A stretch of 7,243 bases of DNA from Pseudomonadota bacterium. Lineage in GTDB: Bacteria > Pseudomonadota > Alphaproteobacteria > UBA9655. Location: assembly GCA_021809225.1 (NCBI GenBank), contig JAKBAL010000107.1, positions 1 to 7,243 on the forward strand. The letters run 5' to 3'. Below, piece by piece: positions 1 to 4,693 of the stretch. A model generated the notes under the pieces. It was not told where the DNA came from, did not search any database, and saw nothing but the letters and a program-made list of their open reading frames with translations. Each line of letters begins with the position of its first letter. Position 1 is the stretch's first letter. A program made the translations under genes and the position numbers.

Positions 1-1
1 A

Positions 2-226
2 ATCATGCTTAAGCAATCTAATCGGACTATGCTCAGCAAGGAGAATCTTCCTCTTAAAGGCATTGCTTGGTTCGTGATATATCGGTTTCTTGCCAACTGT
101 CCTTCTTGCCGCATTAACAACCCTTATCCAGTCTGGTTTAACACACTCAAACCTTGTAACTCTTATACCTCTCTTTGGTGGCTCAATCTTATCCATCTGT
201 TCAAACGCTTCTTTAAATGTTGTCAT
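2..226 (-). CDS. thyX: Flavin-dependent thymidylate synthase (ThyX-like), N-terminal part, cut by window edge
   Basis: 75 codons are visible from the ATG at 226 and the frame is still open at the left edge, so the FAD- and dUMP-binding core (RHRxxSxNxxSxRY) is outside the window. Seen: a first strand with WIRVVNAARRTVG (residues 33-45), matching the 'vv.aaR.s.g' stretch early in ThyX proteins, then KILLAEHSPIRLLKHD (60-75), matching the conserved helix with a His-Ser-Pro that precedes the catalytic core. ThyX makes dTMP from dUMP using FADH2 and methylene-tetrahydrofolate in the cytoplasm; phages carry it to feed DNA synthesis. The start overlaps the end of the 47-codon gene by 14 bases and has no clear ribosome site, suggesting translational coupling. 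The family call rests on the N-terminal motifs only. Confidence 0.72.
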   Translation of the reverse strand, partial: MTTFKEAFEQMDKIEPPKRGIRVTRFECVKPDWIRVVNAARRTVGKKPIYHEPSNAFKRKILLAEHSPIRLLKHD

Positions 227-356
227 CGTTATTCTTTTTAAAACAATCTTCGCATTTTCCTTGACACTTCTCTATCTTGTCTTCTTTACTATGTACAAGG
301 CAGACATCTTTAGCAAATCTCCCTGTTACATATTCGCAATCAATCTTTATTTTCAT
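213..356 (-). CDS. 47-aa cysteine-rich microprotein, possible zinc binder
   Basis: A small gene found by reading the gap between its larger neighbours. It starts at an ATG preceded by GGAGG seven bases upstream, one of the best ribosome sites in the window, and ends in TAA overlapping the ThyX start. Five cysteines sit at residues 7, 19, 31, 35 and 38; the last three form CQGKCEDC, a knuckle that could hold a metal ion with one of the upstream cysteines or His22. The rest is rich in Lys, Asp and Glu, with no hydrophobic segment. I do not recognise a family. A metal-binding role is inferred from cysteine spacing alone; the strong ribosome site and neat overlaps on both sides support it being a real gene. 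Confidence 0.7.
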   Translation of the reverse strand: MKIKIDCEYVTGRFAKDVCLVHSKEDKIEKCQGKCEDCFKKNNDDNI

Positions 357-624
357 TTCCTAACCTCCGTTTAAAATCTTCCAATATGGCAACCAACTCA
401 TCTATATCATCAAAAGCCCATCGGTCTGTTTTAATCGTGTAAAAATAGCCTCCATCAGTCCCTTTCTCTGGGCAATTTTCCGTACTGATAACTAACCTCT
501 GCACATCGTACTTGTCTCTCTCCACATCGTTATTATCTGGCTCCTGTGCGTAGGTAATAGTCATCTCTTCTATTGCCACATTGCAGTCTCTTGGATATGG
601 TGCGTTAATTATCTTTTGGCTCAT
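340..624 (-). CDS. Hypothetical phage protein (94 aa)
   Basis: A small acidic soluble protein. The C-terminal half has a segment GGYFYTIKTDRW (residues 58-69) followed by AFDDIDELVAILEDFKRRL (70-88), a beta strand leading into an amphipathic helix. I recall this 'IKT-RWAF-dIDEL' arrangement from unnamed small phage proteins, but no function is known to me. The N-terminal half (MSQKIINAPYPRDCNVAIEE) has no motif I can name. The start is supported by AGGAGG six bases upstream, and the gene begins one base after its upstream neighbour ends. Its end overlaps the 47-aa gene by 17 bases. No membrane segment or signal peptide. Confidence 0.8.
   Translation of the reverse strand: MSQKIINAPYPRDCNVAIEEMTITYAQEPDNNDVERDKYDVQRLVISTENCPEKGTDGGYFYTIKTDRWAFDDIDELVAILEDFKRRLGNENKD
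364..368 (-). promoter_or_regulatory. Shine-Dalgarno site for the 47-aa Cys-rich gene
   Basis: GGAGG on the minus strand, seven bases before the ATG at 356. It lies inside the last codons of the upstream 94-aa gene. It fixes the start of a gene too short for routine calling. Confidence 0.65.
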
Positions 625-625
625 C

Positions 626-844
626 CTACACCTCCTCTGGCCTTGTCATTACCATATAGTATTTAACTCCATCTACATCTATCCACCATCCGCTACCAGA
701 GAAACCCACTCTTGTCTTACCTGTGTAGGATTTCATAATGGTGAACTTTCCTATCTCCATTGTTCCGTTTTGTAGGATAACGGCACACTCGTCACCTTCC
801 TCTGGGACTCCGTGTTCTATTTTATTCCATTGTAGTTTTGTCAT
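626..844 (-). CDS. DUF551-like small protein (72 aa), divergent
   Basis: The N-terminus LQWNKIEHGVPEEGDECAVI follows the DUF551 layout (Trp, short strand, 'vPeeG-e-vl', strand). The C-terminus WWIDVDGVKYYMVMTRPEEV sits where DUF551 proteins usually have 'ITHWMPLPEPP'. The match is weaker than for the second copy at 1492-1710, so I call it DUF551-like. DUF551 is a short domain common in phages and prophages with no established function. The middle (GTMEIGKFTIMKSYTGKTRVGF) looks like a small beta sheet. The ATG overlaps the TGA of the upstream gene (ATGA), there is no ribosome site of its own, and translation is probably coupled. Confidence 0.75.
   Translation of the reverse strand: MTKLQWNKIEHGVPEEGDECAVILQNGTMEIGKFTIMKSYTGKTRVGFSGSGWWIDVDGVKYYMVMTRPEEV
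631..636 (-). promoter_or_regulatory. Shine-Dalgarno site for the 94-aa gene at 624
   Basis: AGGAGG on the minus strand, six bases before the ATG at 624. The same bases encode the Glu-Glu near the end of the upstream DUF551-like protein (RPEEV-stop). Confidence 0.65.
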
Positions 845-1125
845 AGTTTTGCAAGTTGTTTATTGAGTTTGCGAAGTTCCTTTTTTCTCCTGTAGTTTCT
901 TAACTCCATTATGCTAAGTAAAATATAATCCCTTCGCTTACGGTTTAACGCTTTTAAAGCATCTTCTTTATTATAGTAATGCGATGCAAAACAAGCATAA
1001 CTTGGCTTTAACTCATATCGCCTTCCAACATTCCATACTTCTTGTCCTTGTGTATTTATAAAATACATTATACCATAGAGTTTATAAGCCTCTTTCCTAA
1101 ACTTCTTTAAGTAGTATGTGTTCAT
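841..1125 (-). CDS. Hypothetical basic protein (94 aa)
   Basis: Not recognised. The N-terminal 60 residues are Tyr-rich (MNTYYLKKFRKEAYKLYGIM) and look like a mixed alpha/beta domain; the C-terminal 30 residues are a strongly basic helix (NYRRKKELRKLNKQLAKL), which could touch nucleic acid. A line in the middle, YNKEDALKALNRKRRDYIL, is helical. I chose the ATG at 1125 over one at 1158 because GGGAG lies just upstream of 1125 and no ribosome site precedes 1158. The chosen start still overlaps the HNH gene by 29 bases; the longer form would overlap by 62. Start choice is the main uncertainty. The end forms an ATGA overlap with the next gene. Confidence 0.72.
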   Translation of the reverse strand: MNTYYLKKFRKEAYKLYGIMYFINTQGQEVWNVGRRYELKPSYACFASHYYNKEDALKALNRKRRDYILLSIMELRNYRRKKELRKLNKQLAKL

Positions 1126-1489
1126 TTTTCTCCCATTTTTCAAAGTAAAACTCTCCATCCCAAGGATGATAAGTGAGCATTCCGTATTTCATAGCCAGCT
1201 TAACTTGAAACGGTGCTCTGCAAGTGTCTTGAAGCGTATTCAATAAATGCGACCTAAACTGCTTCAAGCTCATTGTGCCTTTATAGAAGTTACAAGCTCT
1301 ACAAGATGGCATATAGTTATCTAAAGTATCATCCACCTCTTTTTGTTGCACAGATGCAGAATAAACACTTTCAAGATGATCTACTTGCATATCCTTGTAT
1401 TCAAGTTCGCAACCGCAATAAGCACATTTACCATAGAATTTATTATACACCTGCTGTCTAATTCGTTTGGGTATTGATTTTCTACTCAT
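1097..1489 (-). CDS. HNH endonuclease (130 aa)
   Basis: A metal-dependent DNA nuclease of the Cys4-HNH type. In the order expected for the beta-beta-alpha-metal fold there are: CAYC (residues 22-25), Asp37-His38 (the His acts as general base), Asn58 in the 'LDNYMPSC' stretch, then CRACN (63-67) with Lys70, the usual 'C..CN..K' ending. The four cysteines should hold a structural zinc. An N-terminal basic helix (SRKSIPKRIRQQVYNKF) precedes the motif; the C-terminal 50 residues have aromatic patches (YHPWDGEFYFEKW) of unknown role. ATG 1489 is preferred over a TTG six bases upstream because AGAGGA lies six bases before it and the gap to the upstream stop is two bases. It may be a free-standing nuclease for packaging, replication or homing; the terminase partner is not visible. 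Confidence 0.88.
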   Translation of the reverse strand: MSRKSIPKRIRQQVYNKFYGKCAYCGCELEYKDMQVDHLESVYSASVQQKEVDDTLDNYMPSCRACNFYKGTMSLKQFRSHLLNTLQDTCRAPFQVKLAMKYGMLTYHPWDGEFYFEKWEKNEHILLKEV

Positions 1490-1491
1490 TC

Positions 1492-1710
1492 TCAATCCTC
1501 TTTAGGTGAAACAATCGGCATCCAATGAGTAATATTGAAATCTGGTATTGTCGCAAACCCATTCTTATCAGTTAGCACCTCATTTCTGTCGGTTCTGTGA
1601 CAAAAGATGTAGTCTATCTCTGGGTCATCTTTATAATGGCAAGCTACCATCACCGTTTCTTCATACTCTGGCAGACTATCCTCTACCTTAATCCAATCTT
1701 CTGCTTTCAT
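1492..1710 (-). CDS. DUF551 domain protein (72 aa)
   Basis: A good match in layout to DUF551: it opens with DWIKVEDSLPEYEETVMVAC (residues 5-24), and closes with FNITHWMPIVSPKED, the hallmark 'ITHWMPLP-P' ending. Length is normal for the family. DUF551 is common in phage early regions; its biochemical role is unknown. The start at 1710 (MKAEDWIKVED) is chosen because the family starts just before this Trp. A longer frame back to a TTG at 1806 would overlap the upstream gene by nearly half its length. There is no obvious ribosome site, and the start lies 23 bases inside the upstream gene. A second, more diverged DUF551-like gene sits at 626-844. Confidence 0.85.
   Translation of the reverse strand: MKAEDWIKVEDSLPEYEETVMVACHYKDDPEIDYIFCHRTDRNEVLTDKNGFATIPDFNITHWMPIVSPKED
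1496..1501 (-). promoter_or_regulatory. Shine-Dalgarno-like site deciding the HNH start
   Basis: AGAGGA on the minus strand, six bases before ATG 1489. It overlaps the Lys-Glu-Asp-stop end of the DUF551 gene and favours the ATG over the TTG at 1495. Confidence 0.5.
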
Positions 1711-1942
1711 CTCGCATTGCTTGTTTAAAATTCCCGACATAATCGTATAGTGGAAAATTGCCTTGCCCATCTTTGAAATTCCGCATCCATTCTGCCGCTT
1801 TCTCAATCATCTCCCTCTTTGTCCTCTCTGCGGTCTTTTCAACAATGTAAAGCATTGCTTTACCATCGTTATCACATCTTAGCAAAGGGTTGTCTTTATC
1901 ATCTATTGCTCTGATGTCTTTCAAGATTTCTTCTTTAGTCAT
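1688..1942 (-). CDS. Hypothetical helical phage protein (84 aa)
   Basis: Mostly helical and charged. Residues 1-14 (MTKEEILKDIRAID) and 32-55 (IVEKTAERTKREMIEKAAEW) are amphipathic helices. The stretch 'REMIEKAAEWMRNF' recalls small phage proteins built as 'mIekA-eWL', often of unknown role. No cysteine cluster or membrane segment. The ATG has a strong ribosome site (GGGAGG, eight bases upstream). It forms an ATGA overlap with the 43-aa zinc-ribbon gene before it, and its end runs 23 bases into the DUF551 gene. Confidence 0.82.
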   Translation of the reverse strand: MTKEEILKDIRAIDDKDNPLLRCDNDGKAMLYIVEKTAERTKREMIEKAAEWMRNFKDGQGNFPLYDYVGNFKQAMRDESRRLD

Positions 1943-2070
1943 TTTTCAATCCTCCCACATTTTGTGCATTGTCGCCATCTAAATTCAAGATGAAAACTTG
2001 GTTTATAATCGTGGATACACCATAATTGTTTCCACCATTCTTTAATTGCTAATATCCAATCTCCAATCAT
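1939..2070 (-). CDS. 43-aa zinc-ribbon-like microprotein
   Basis: Found in a space that otherwise looks empty. It starts at an ATG sharing one base with the TGA of the upstream gene (TGATG) and ends in an ATGA overlap with the next gene, the joint pattern seen across this operon. The protein is a Trp-rich helix (IGDWILAIKEWWKQLW, residues 2-17) followed by CIHDY (18-22), a strand, then RQCTKCGRIEK (33-43). Cys18, His20, Cys36 and Cys39 could bind one zinc ion. This 'C.HDY ... R.C.KCGR' layout resembles short zinc-ribbon proteins I know from many phages, where the function is not established. Its role here is unknown. Confidence 0.8.
   Translation of the reverse strand: MIGDWILAIKEWWKQLWCIHDYKPSFHLEFRWRQCTKCGRIEK
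1951..1956 (-). promoter_or_regulatory. Shine-Dalgarno site for the 84-aa gene
   Basis: GGGAGG on the minus strand, eight bases before ATG 1942. It sits inside the CTKCGR codons of the upstream 43-aa gene. Confidence 0.65.
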
Positions 2071-2456
2071 CACTTCTCATTTTTAAGTTTATCAACAAGG
2101 GCTGTGGCATATATCACCGCAGCTTTAGTAATTATATTAGACATGTCAGAAATACCATTATTTGGGTCTTTCTTAAACTCTCCAACAAGGAAGCTGTTAT
2201 TCATCATCCCCTGCATTGCCATCCCTGCGTACTGATGTTTAAGCCTCTCCCAATAGTCGGGTTCATCTTTAGGCAAAGATTTTTCCTTAACATCAATCAA
2301 ACCTTCTGTAATATTTTCAAAATCAAGATGTTCTTCTTTGTAAGGAAATCCATTTTCTAAACATTCATAGCATACAGATGGGGTATAATTGGGGCTATAC
2401 CTCGTCACCTTGTTTACCTCCACTATCTCTCCCGTTGCTTTTACTCTTGCTTTCAT
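2070..2456 (-). CDS. Conserved phage protein (128 aa), YAGMAMQG family
   Basis: I recognise the pattern from unnamed proteins of Bacteroidota phages and prophages but no function. It has two parts. Residues 1-50 form a small beta domain opening MKARVKATGEIVEVNKV, as in proteins that read 'vkatGeivev', and ending at HLDF, where such proteins often have 'eLdF'. After an acidic linker comes DYWERLKHQYAGMAMQGM (67-84), the family's most conserved line, and a helical tail (SNIITKAAVIYATALVDKLK, 106-125). No catalytic residues stand out. The start shares one base with the upstream stop (TAATG), and the gene ends in a TGATG joint with the zinc-ribbon gene. Confidence 0.88.
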   Translation of the reverse strand: MKARVKATGEIVEVNKVTRYSPNYTPSVCYECLENGFPYKEEHLDFENITEGLIDVKEKSLPKDEPDYWERLKHQYAGMAMQGMMNNSFLVGEFKKDPNNGISDMSNIITKAAVIYATALVDKLKNEK

Positions 2457-2815
2457 TACTTATTTTCCAAATATTCTGGGTTAAACACTCCGTCTACTAT
2501 CATTCTGCGAATCTTCTCAATCAAGATGTCATACAAGTCGTCACCAGCTCTAATCAGCATAACTTTTCTTTTGGTGGTTGCAAGTTCTATTAACCTATGC
2601 AGAGACCAGGCTACGATATGCCCTCTGTGTGACTCACCTTCTAAATAATCTATCGGTCTTAGCATATAAGTCTCTGCATCATAAGTGCAATGAGCGACCT
2701 CATCCCAAGCGAGTTCTTTCATCCATACCATATCCGCAGTCTCCTTCTTGAGGCCTAATGCAAGCAACTTTTCACTTTGAGAGCGAGAAGTGCAGATTTG
2801 AGATTTAAATTCCAT
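2456..2815 (-). CDS. Conserved phage protein (119 aa), ICTS/AWSL family
   Basis: Its N-terminus QICTSRSQSEKLLALGL (6-22) followed by TADM, and the middle segment HIVAWSLHRLIELA (66-79), are the two landmarks of an unnamed family I recall from Bacteroidota phages ('ICTS-eQS-kLlelGl---TADM ... IpAWSL--Ll-l'). Between them is a Thr-Tyr-rich loop; the C-terminus (DLYDILIEKIRRMIVDGVF) is a helix. Function unknown, and no enzyme motif seen. AAGGA lies only two bases before the ATG, too close for an ideal ribosome site, and the start overlaps the preceding zinc-ribbon gene by 11 bases. Confidence 0.87.
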   Translation of the reverse strand: MEFKSQICTSRSQSEKLLALGLKKETADMVWMKELAWDEVAHCTYDAETYMLRPIDYLEGESHRGHIVAWSLHRLIELATTKRKVMLIRAGDDLYDILIEKIRRMIVDGVFNPEYLENK

Positions 2816-2960
2816 AATCCTTATCTTTAAATGTTTTAAACTTTAAATGCCTATAACAATCTGCACATATTAACCTATTATTAACATTAAAGCCTTCCTC
2901 TTTTGGATTAAAGTGCTTATTACATATAGGACAAACTACTAACCTGTATTTCTTGCTCAT
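2805..2960 (-). CDS. 51-aa treble-clef/zinc-ribbon-like microprotein
   Basis: A short gene filling the space between its neighbours. It carries two CxxC pairs: CPIC (residues 10-13) and CADC (32-35), 18 residues apart, a standard one-zinc arrangement. Between them is KHFNPKEEGFNVNNRLI, the usual loop and strand of a zinc ribbon or treble clef, and the tail YRHLKFKTFKDKDYGI is basic. Such proteins may bind nucleic acid or act as adaptors, but the partner cannot be told here. It starts two bases after the upstream gene's stop and runs 11 bases into the next. No clear ribosome site. I am fairly sure it is coding because of the ordered cysteine pairs. Confidence 0.8.
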   Translation of the reverse strand: MSKKYRLVVCPICNKHFNPKEEGFNVNNRLICADCYRHLKFKTFKDKDYGI

Positions 2961-2962
2961 AA

Positions 2963-3154
2963 CTAAATCAATTTAAGTTCAACTTCTCTTGGGCTGTTCT
3001 CAAAGGTTACTTCGGGAAACAACTTATAGTCCAAGTGATAATCCTCTCCATCAGTAAAGAATGATGTCCAACACCCACATTCATCAAGTAATAAAGGCTT
3101 GTCACTATGTAGTTGTAAATCTCCATTGTCACTTCTGCTTATCCACATCTTCAT
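2963..3154 (-). CDS. Conserved small phage protein (63 aa)
   Basis: A small soluble protein in which most of the length fits an unnamed group in gut phages: 'kmWIsRs-nGdL-LhsdKP' (residues 2-20) at the start and 'LFPEVTFENSPREVEL' (45-60) at the end. Probably a small beta sheet with a Trp-rich face. Function unknown. It has the strongest ribosome site in the window (AAGGAGG, seven bases before the ATG), so it may be among the better translated genes here. The start follows the upstream stop by two bases. Confidence 0.85.
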   Translation of the reverse strand: MKMWISRSDNGDLQLHSDKPLLLDECGCWTSFFTDGEDYHLDYKLFPEVTFENSPREVELKLI

Positions 3155-3156
3155 AA

Positions 3157-3558
3157 CTACTCCTCCTTAATCCTTAACTCAGTTCCGAACATCATTGCAC
3201 AGGTAGCTAATCTGCTCTGGTCACTCTTTGAATTGGCAACATATCCAACATTAAATACAATCTCGTTAGGCCTAATTCTTTCTGGCAGCACTCTTGGATT
3301 TACCAACTCAGTAAACCTTTTAAGCAGTGGCTCACTCTGTGTTCCTTCGTACCTAAACCAATAGACAGGTCTTGGCGGTATTTTCTCAATCTCTTGCTGT
3401 CTCGGCATAACATAATACGGTCCCGATTCAAGCACATAACAAGGCACTCCCAGTTTATCACTCAACCTCTGCGCTTCTTTAAAAGCTGTATCAAAATCTT
3501 CGTGTTTTACAGCAGGAGTTTCCTTACCCTCTGCATAAACCATAAAAAAGGTATTCAT
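3157..3558 (-). CDS. Hypothetical phage protein (133 aa)
   Basis: The first 43 residues follow a pattern I know from small phage proteins: a strand (FFMVYAEG), 'tPaVKHedfdtAfkEAqRLsdklG' (14-37), then a strand ending YVLE. This beta-alpha-beta piece is frequent in phage proteins of unknown role. Residues 60-90 are Pro/Arg-rich (PPRPVYWFRYEG), and the C-terminal third (IVFNVGYVANSKSDQSRLAT) looks like a second small domain. No catalytic residues stand out. It is separated from the upstream gene by nine bases, the largest gap in the window, and no ribosome site is evident. An ATG at codon 6 is possible but less likely. Confidence 0.82.
   Translation of the reverse strand: MNTFFMVYAEGKETPAVKHEDFDTAFKEAQRLSDKLGVPCYVLESGPYYVMPRQQEIEKIPPRPVYWFRYEGTQSEPLLKRFTELVNPRVLPERIRPNEIVFNVGYVANSKSDQSRLATCAMMFGTELRIKEE
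3162..3168 (-). promoter_or_regulatory. Strong Shine-Dalgarno site for the 63-aa gene
   Basis: AAGGAGG on the minus strand, seven bases before ATG 3154. The same bases encode the Lys-Glu-Glu end of the upstream protein. Confidence 0.75.
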
Positions 3559-3567
3559 ATCTATTAA

Positions 3568-3762
3568 TTAGAGTTTATTAACATTAACCAATGGCGTTTT
3601 TACTCGGAAGTAAGCCGGTTTCTTTTTCATGATAAAATCCAGCAGTTCTCTTGCGTCTGCCTCGTTTGGCACTTCCATACCGTAGTTAATCCTTCCTGTA
3701 TTGAATACCAGGAACCATCTATCATCTTTCGGAGTAATAGCCACTGTGACTATTCTGCTCAT
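3568..3762 (-). CDS. Hypothetical protein (64 aa) after the radical SAM gene
   Basis: Not recognised. It looks like a small alpha/beta protein: two strands (RIVTVAIT, residues 3-10; RWFLVFNTG, 14-22), a helix EADARELLDFIMKKK (33-47) and a final strand YFRVKTPLV. The frame is open upstream to an ATG at 3873, but that longer form would lie inside the radical SAM gene. The ATG at 3762 comes one base after that gene's stop, matching the spacing of other joints here. Its immediate position after the radical SAM gene hints at a shared transcript and possibly a shared function, but nothing in the sequence proves it. Confidence 0.75.
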   Translation of the reverse strand: MSRIVTVAITPKDDRWFLVFNTGRINYGMEVPNEADARELLDFIMKKKPAYFRVKTPLVNVNKL

Positions 3763-3763
3763 G

Positions 3764-4693
3764 TTAATTAGTCCGTTCATAATCTTCAAATTTTTCGCAT
3801 TTACTAAAAATAAATCTGTTATTAACCCATCTCTGCAATCGCTTGTACCTCTTATCGCAATGCTCTTTGTCATAGATCATGATATACGCCCAATAACCCA
3901 TTTTCCTGAGGGTATATACTCTTTCAAGGTCTTGCTCAAAAGTGGTATCAAAATTGACGATGGTATAAACAATACTGTTTCTTGGTTTTATCTTCTTTTT
4001 GCTCAAGCGGGCAAACTCTTCCAATTTCGGGAGGATGATATCCTTATCCTCGTATCTATCCCAAGCGAAATGAATTTCCCGCATTTTGATTTTGTTGAGT
4101 AGTTCAATCTTCTCCGGTGTCATCAGCCTTATGTCCAACCCCTGGTTAAAATCCACATAAGCCTTACTATCCGCAAGCTGAGTAAGCAAATCCTTCCAAT
4201 CTTTACAAGCAAGGATATTAGGGTCGCACAGGACGATGTTTTTTTGCCCCCTCCAGAATTGATTCAAGTTTGCCACTTTATAGCTCTTTTTACCCTCTTT
4301 CTTCCCTACGATACAGAAGTTACATCCTCTAGGGCAACCTCTACTTAAAAAGCCGTATGCGGTATCTGTGATATTGTAGAGAGAATAGTCAGGGTAGATA
4401 TTTTCAATCTCCGGCGGAAGTTTCAAGTTCTCGCTTTTGTCAAACACCTCTTTGCCGTCTTTTAGGCTGATGGCGTATCCGGTTCCTCCTCTTATAACCA
4501 CATCTGCATTTATCTCGTAGTCATAGTCCGGAGTGAAAGAGAAAACCTTGCTAACATAGACAACATCATACCTTTCCCAGAAGGGGCTATACCATTCTAC
4601 CGTATCTCCTAGTGACTTGCAGTATGCTGAGATTTTCATCAGTGCGATATTCGGGAAGTTCCGGCCATCAACATCTATAAGTCCAACTCTCAT
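3764..4693 (-). CDS. Radical SAM enzyme (309 aa), substrate unknown
   Basis: The motif RGCPRGCNFC places Cys120, Cys124 and Cys127 in the CxxxCxxC pattern that holds a 4Fe-4S cluster and S-adenosylmethionine. Residues 1-110 resemble the Rossmann-like 'B12-binding' domain in front of many such enzymes (LIDVDGRNFPNIALMKISAY), but I see no DxHxxG cobalamin motif. Later landmarks are NIVLCDPNIL (152-161), NQGLDIRLMT (183-192) and IHFAWDRYED (207-216), strands of the partial TIM barrel. The cluster loop recalls MiaB/RimO methylthiotransferases and B12-type radical SAM proteins, yet there is no C-terminal TRAM domain, so it is not either enzyme. The gene is joined by ATGA to the PAPS-reductase-like gene upstream. 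I recall similar unnamed proteins in phages. Class certain, reaction unknown. Confidence 0.92.
   Translation of the reverse strand: MRVGLIDVDGRNFPNIALMKISAYCKSLGDTVEWYSPFWERYDVVYVSKVFSFTPDYDYEINADVVIRGGTGYAISLKDGKEVFDKSENLKLPPEIENIYPDYSLYNITDTAYGFLSRGCPRGCNFCIVGKKEGKKSYKVANLNQFWRGQKNIVLCDPNILACKDWKDLLTQLADSKAYVDFNQGLDIRLMTPEKIELLNKIKMREIHFAWDRYEDKDIILPKLEEFARLSKKKIKPRNSIVYTIVNFDTTFEQDLERVYTLRKMGYWAYIMIYDKEHCDKRYKRLQRWVNNRFIFSKCEKFEDYERTN

Noticed and set aside
90..374. Plus-strand open frame opposite the ThyX start and the 47-aa gene
   Set aside because: It is a mirror of the minus-strand genes, hydrophobic without motifs, and would be the only gene in that direction.
1711..1806. TTG-start extension of the DUF551 gene
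   Set aside because: It overlaps the 84-aa gene by over 100 bases, and DUF551 proteins begin close to the first Trp, which fits the ATG at 1710.
3763..3873. N-terminal extension of the 64-aa gene to ATG 3873
   Set aside because: It would sit fully within the radical SAM gene; the ATG at 3762 fits the one-base joint.
3701..4102. 133-codon plus-strand open frame
   Set aside because: It lies opposite the radical SAM gene, whose motifs are clear. No ribosome site or recognisable domain.
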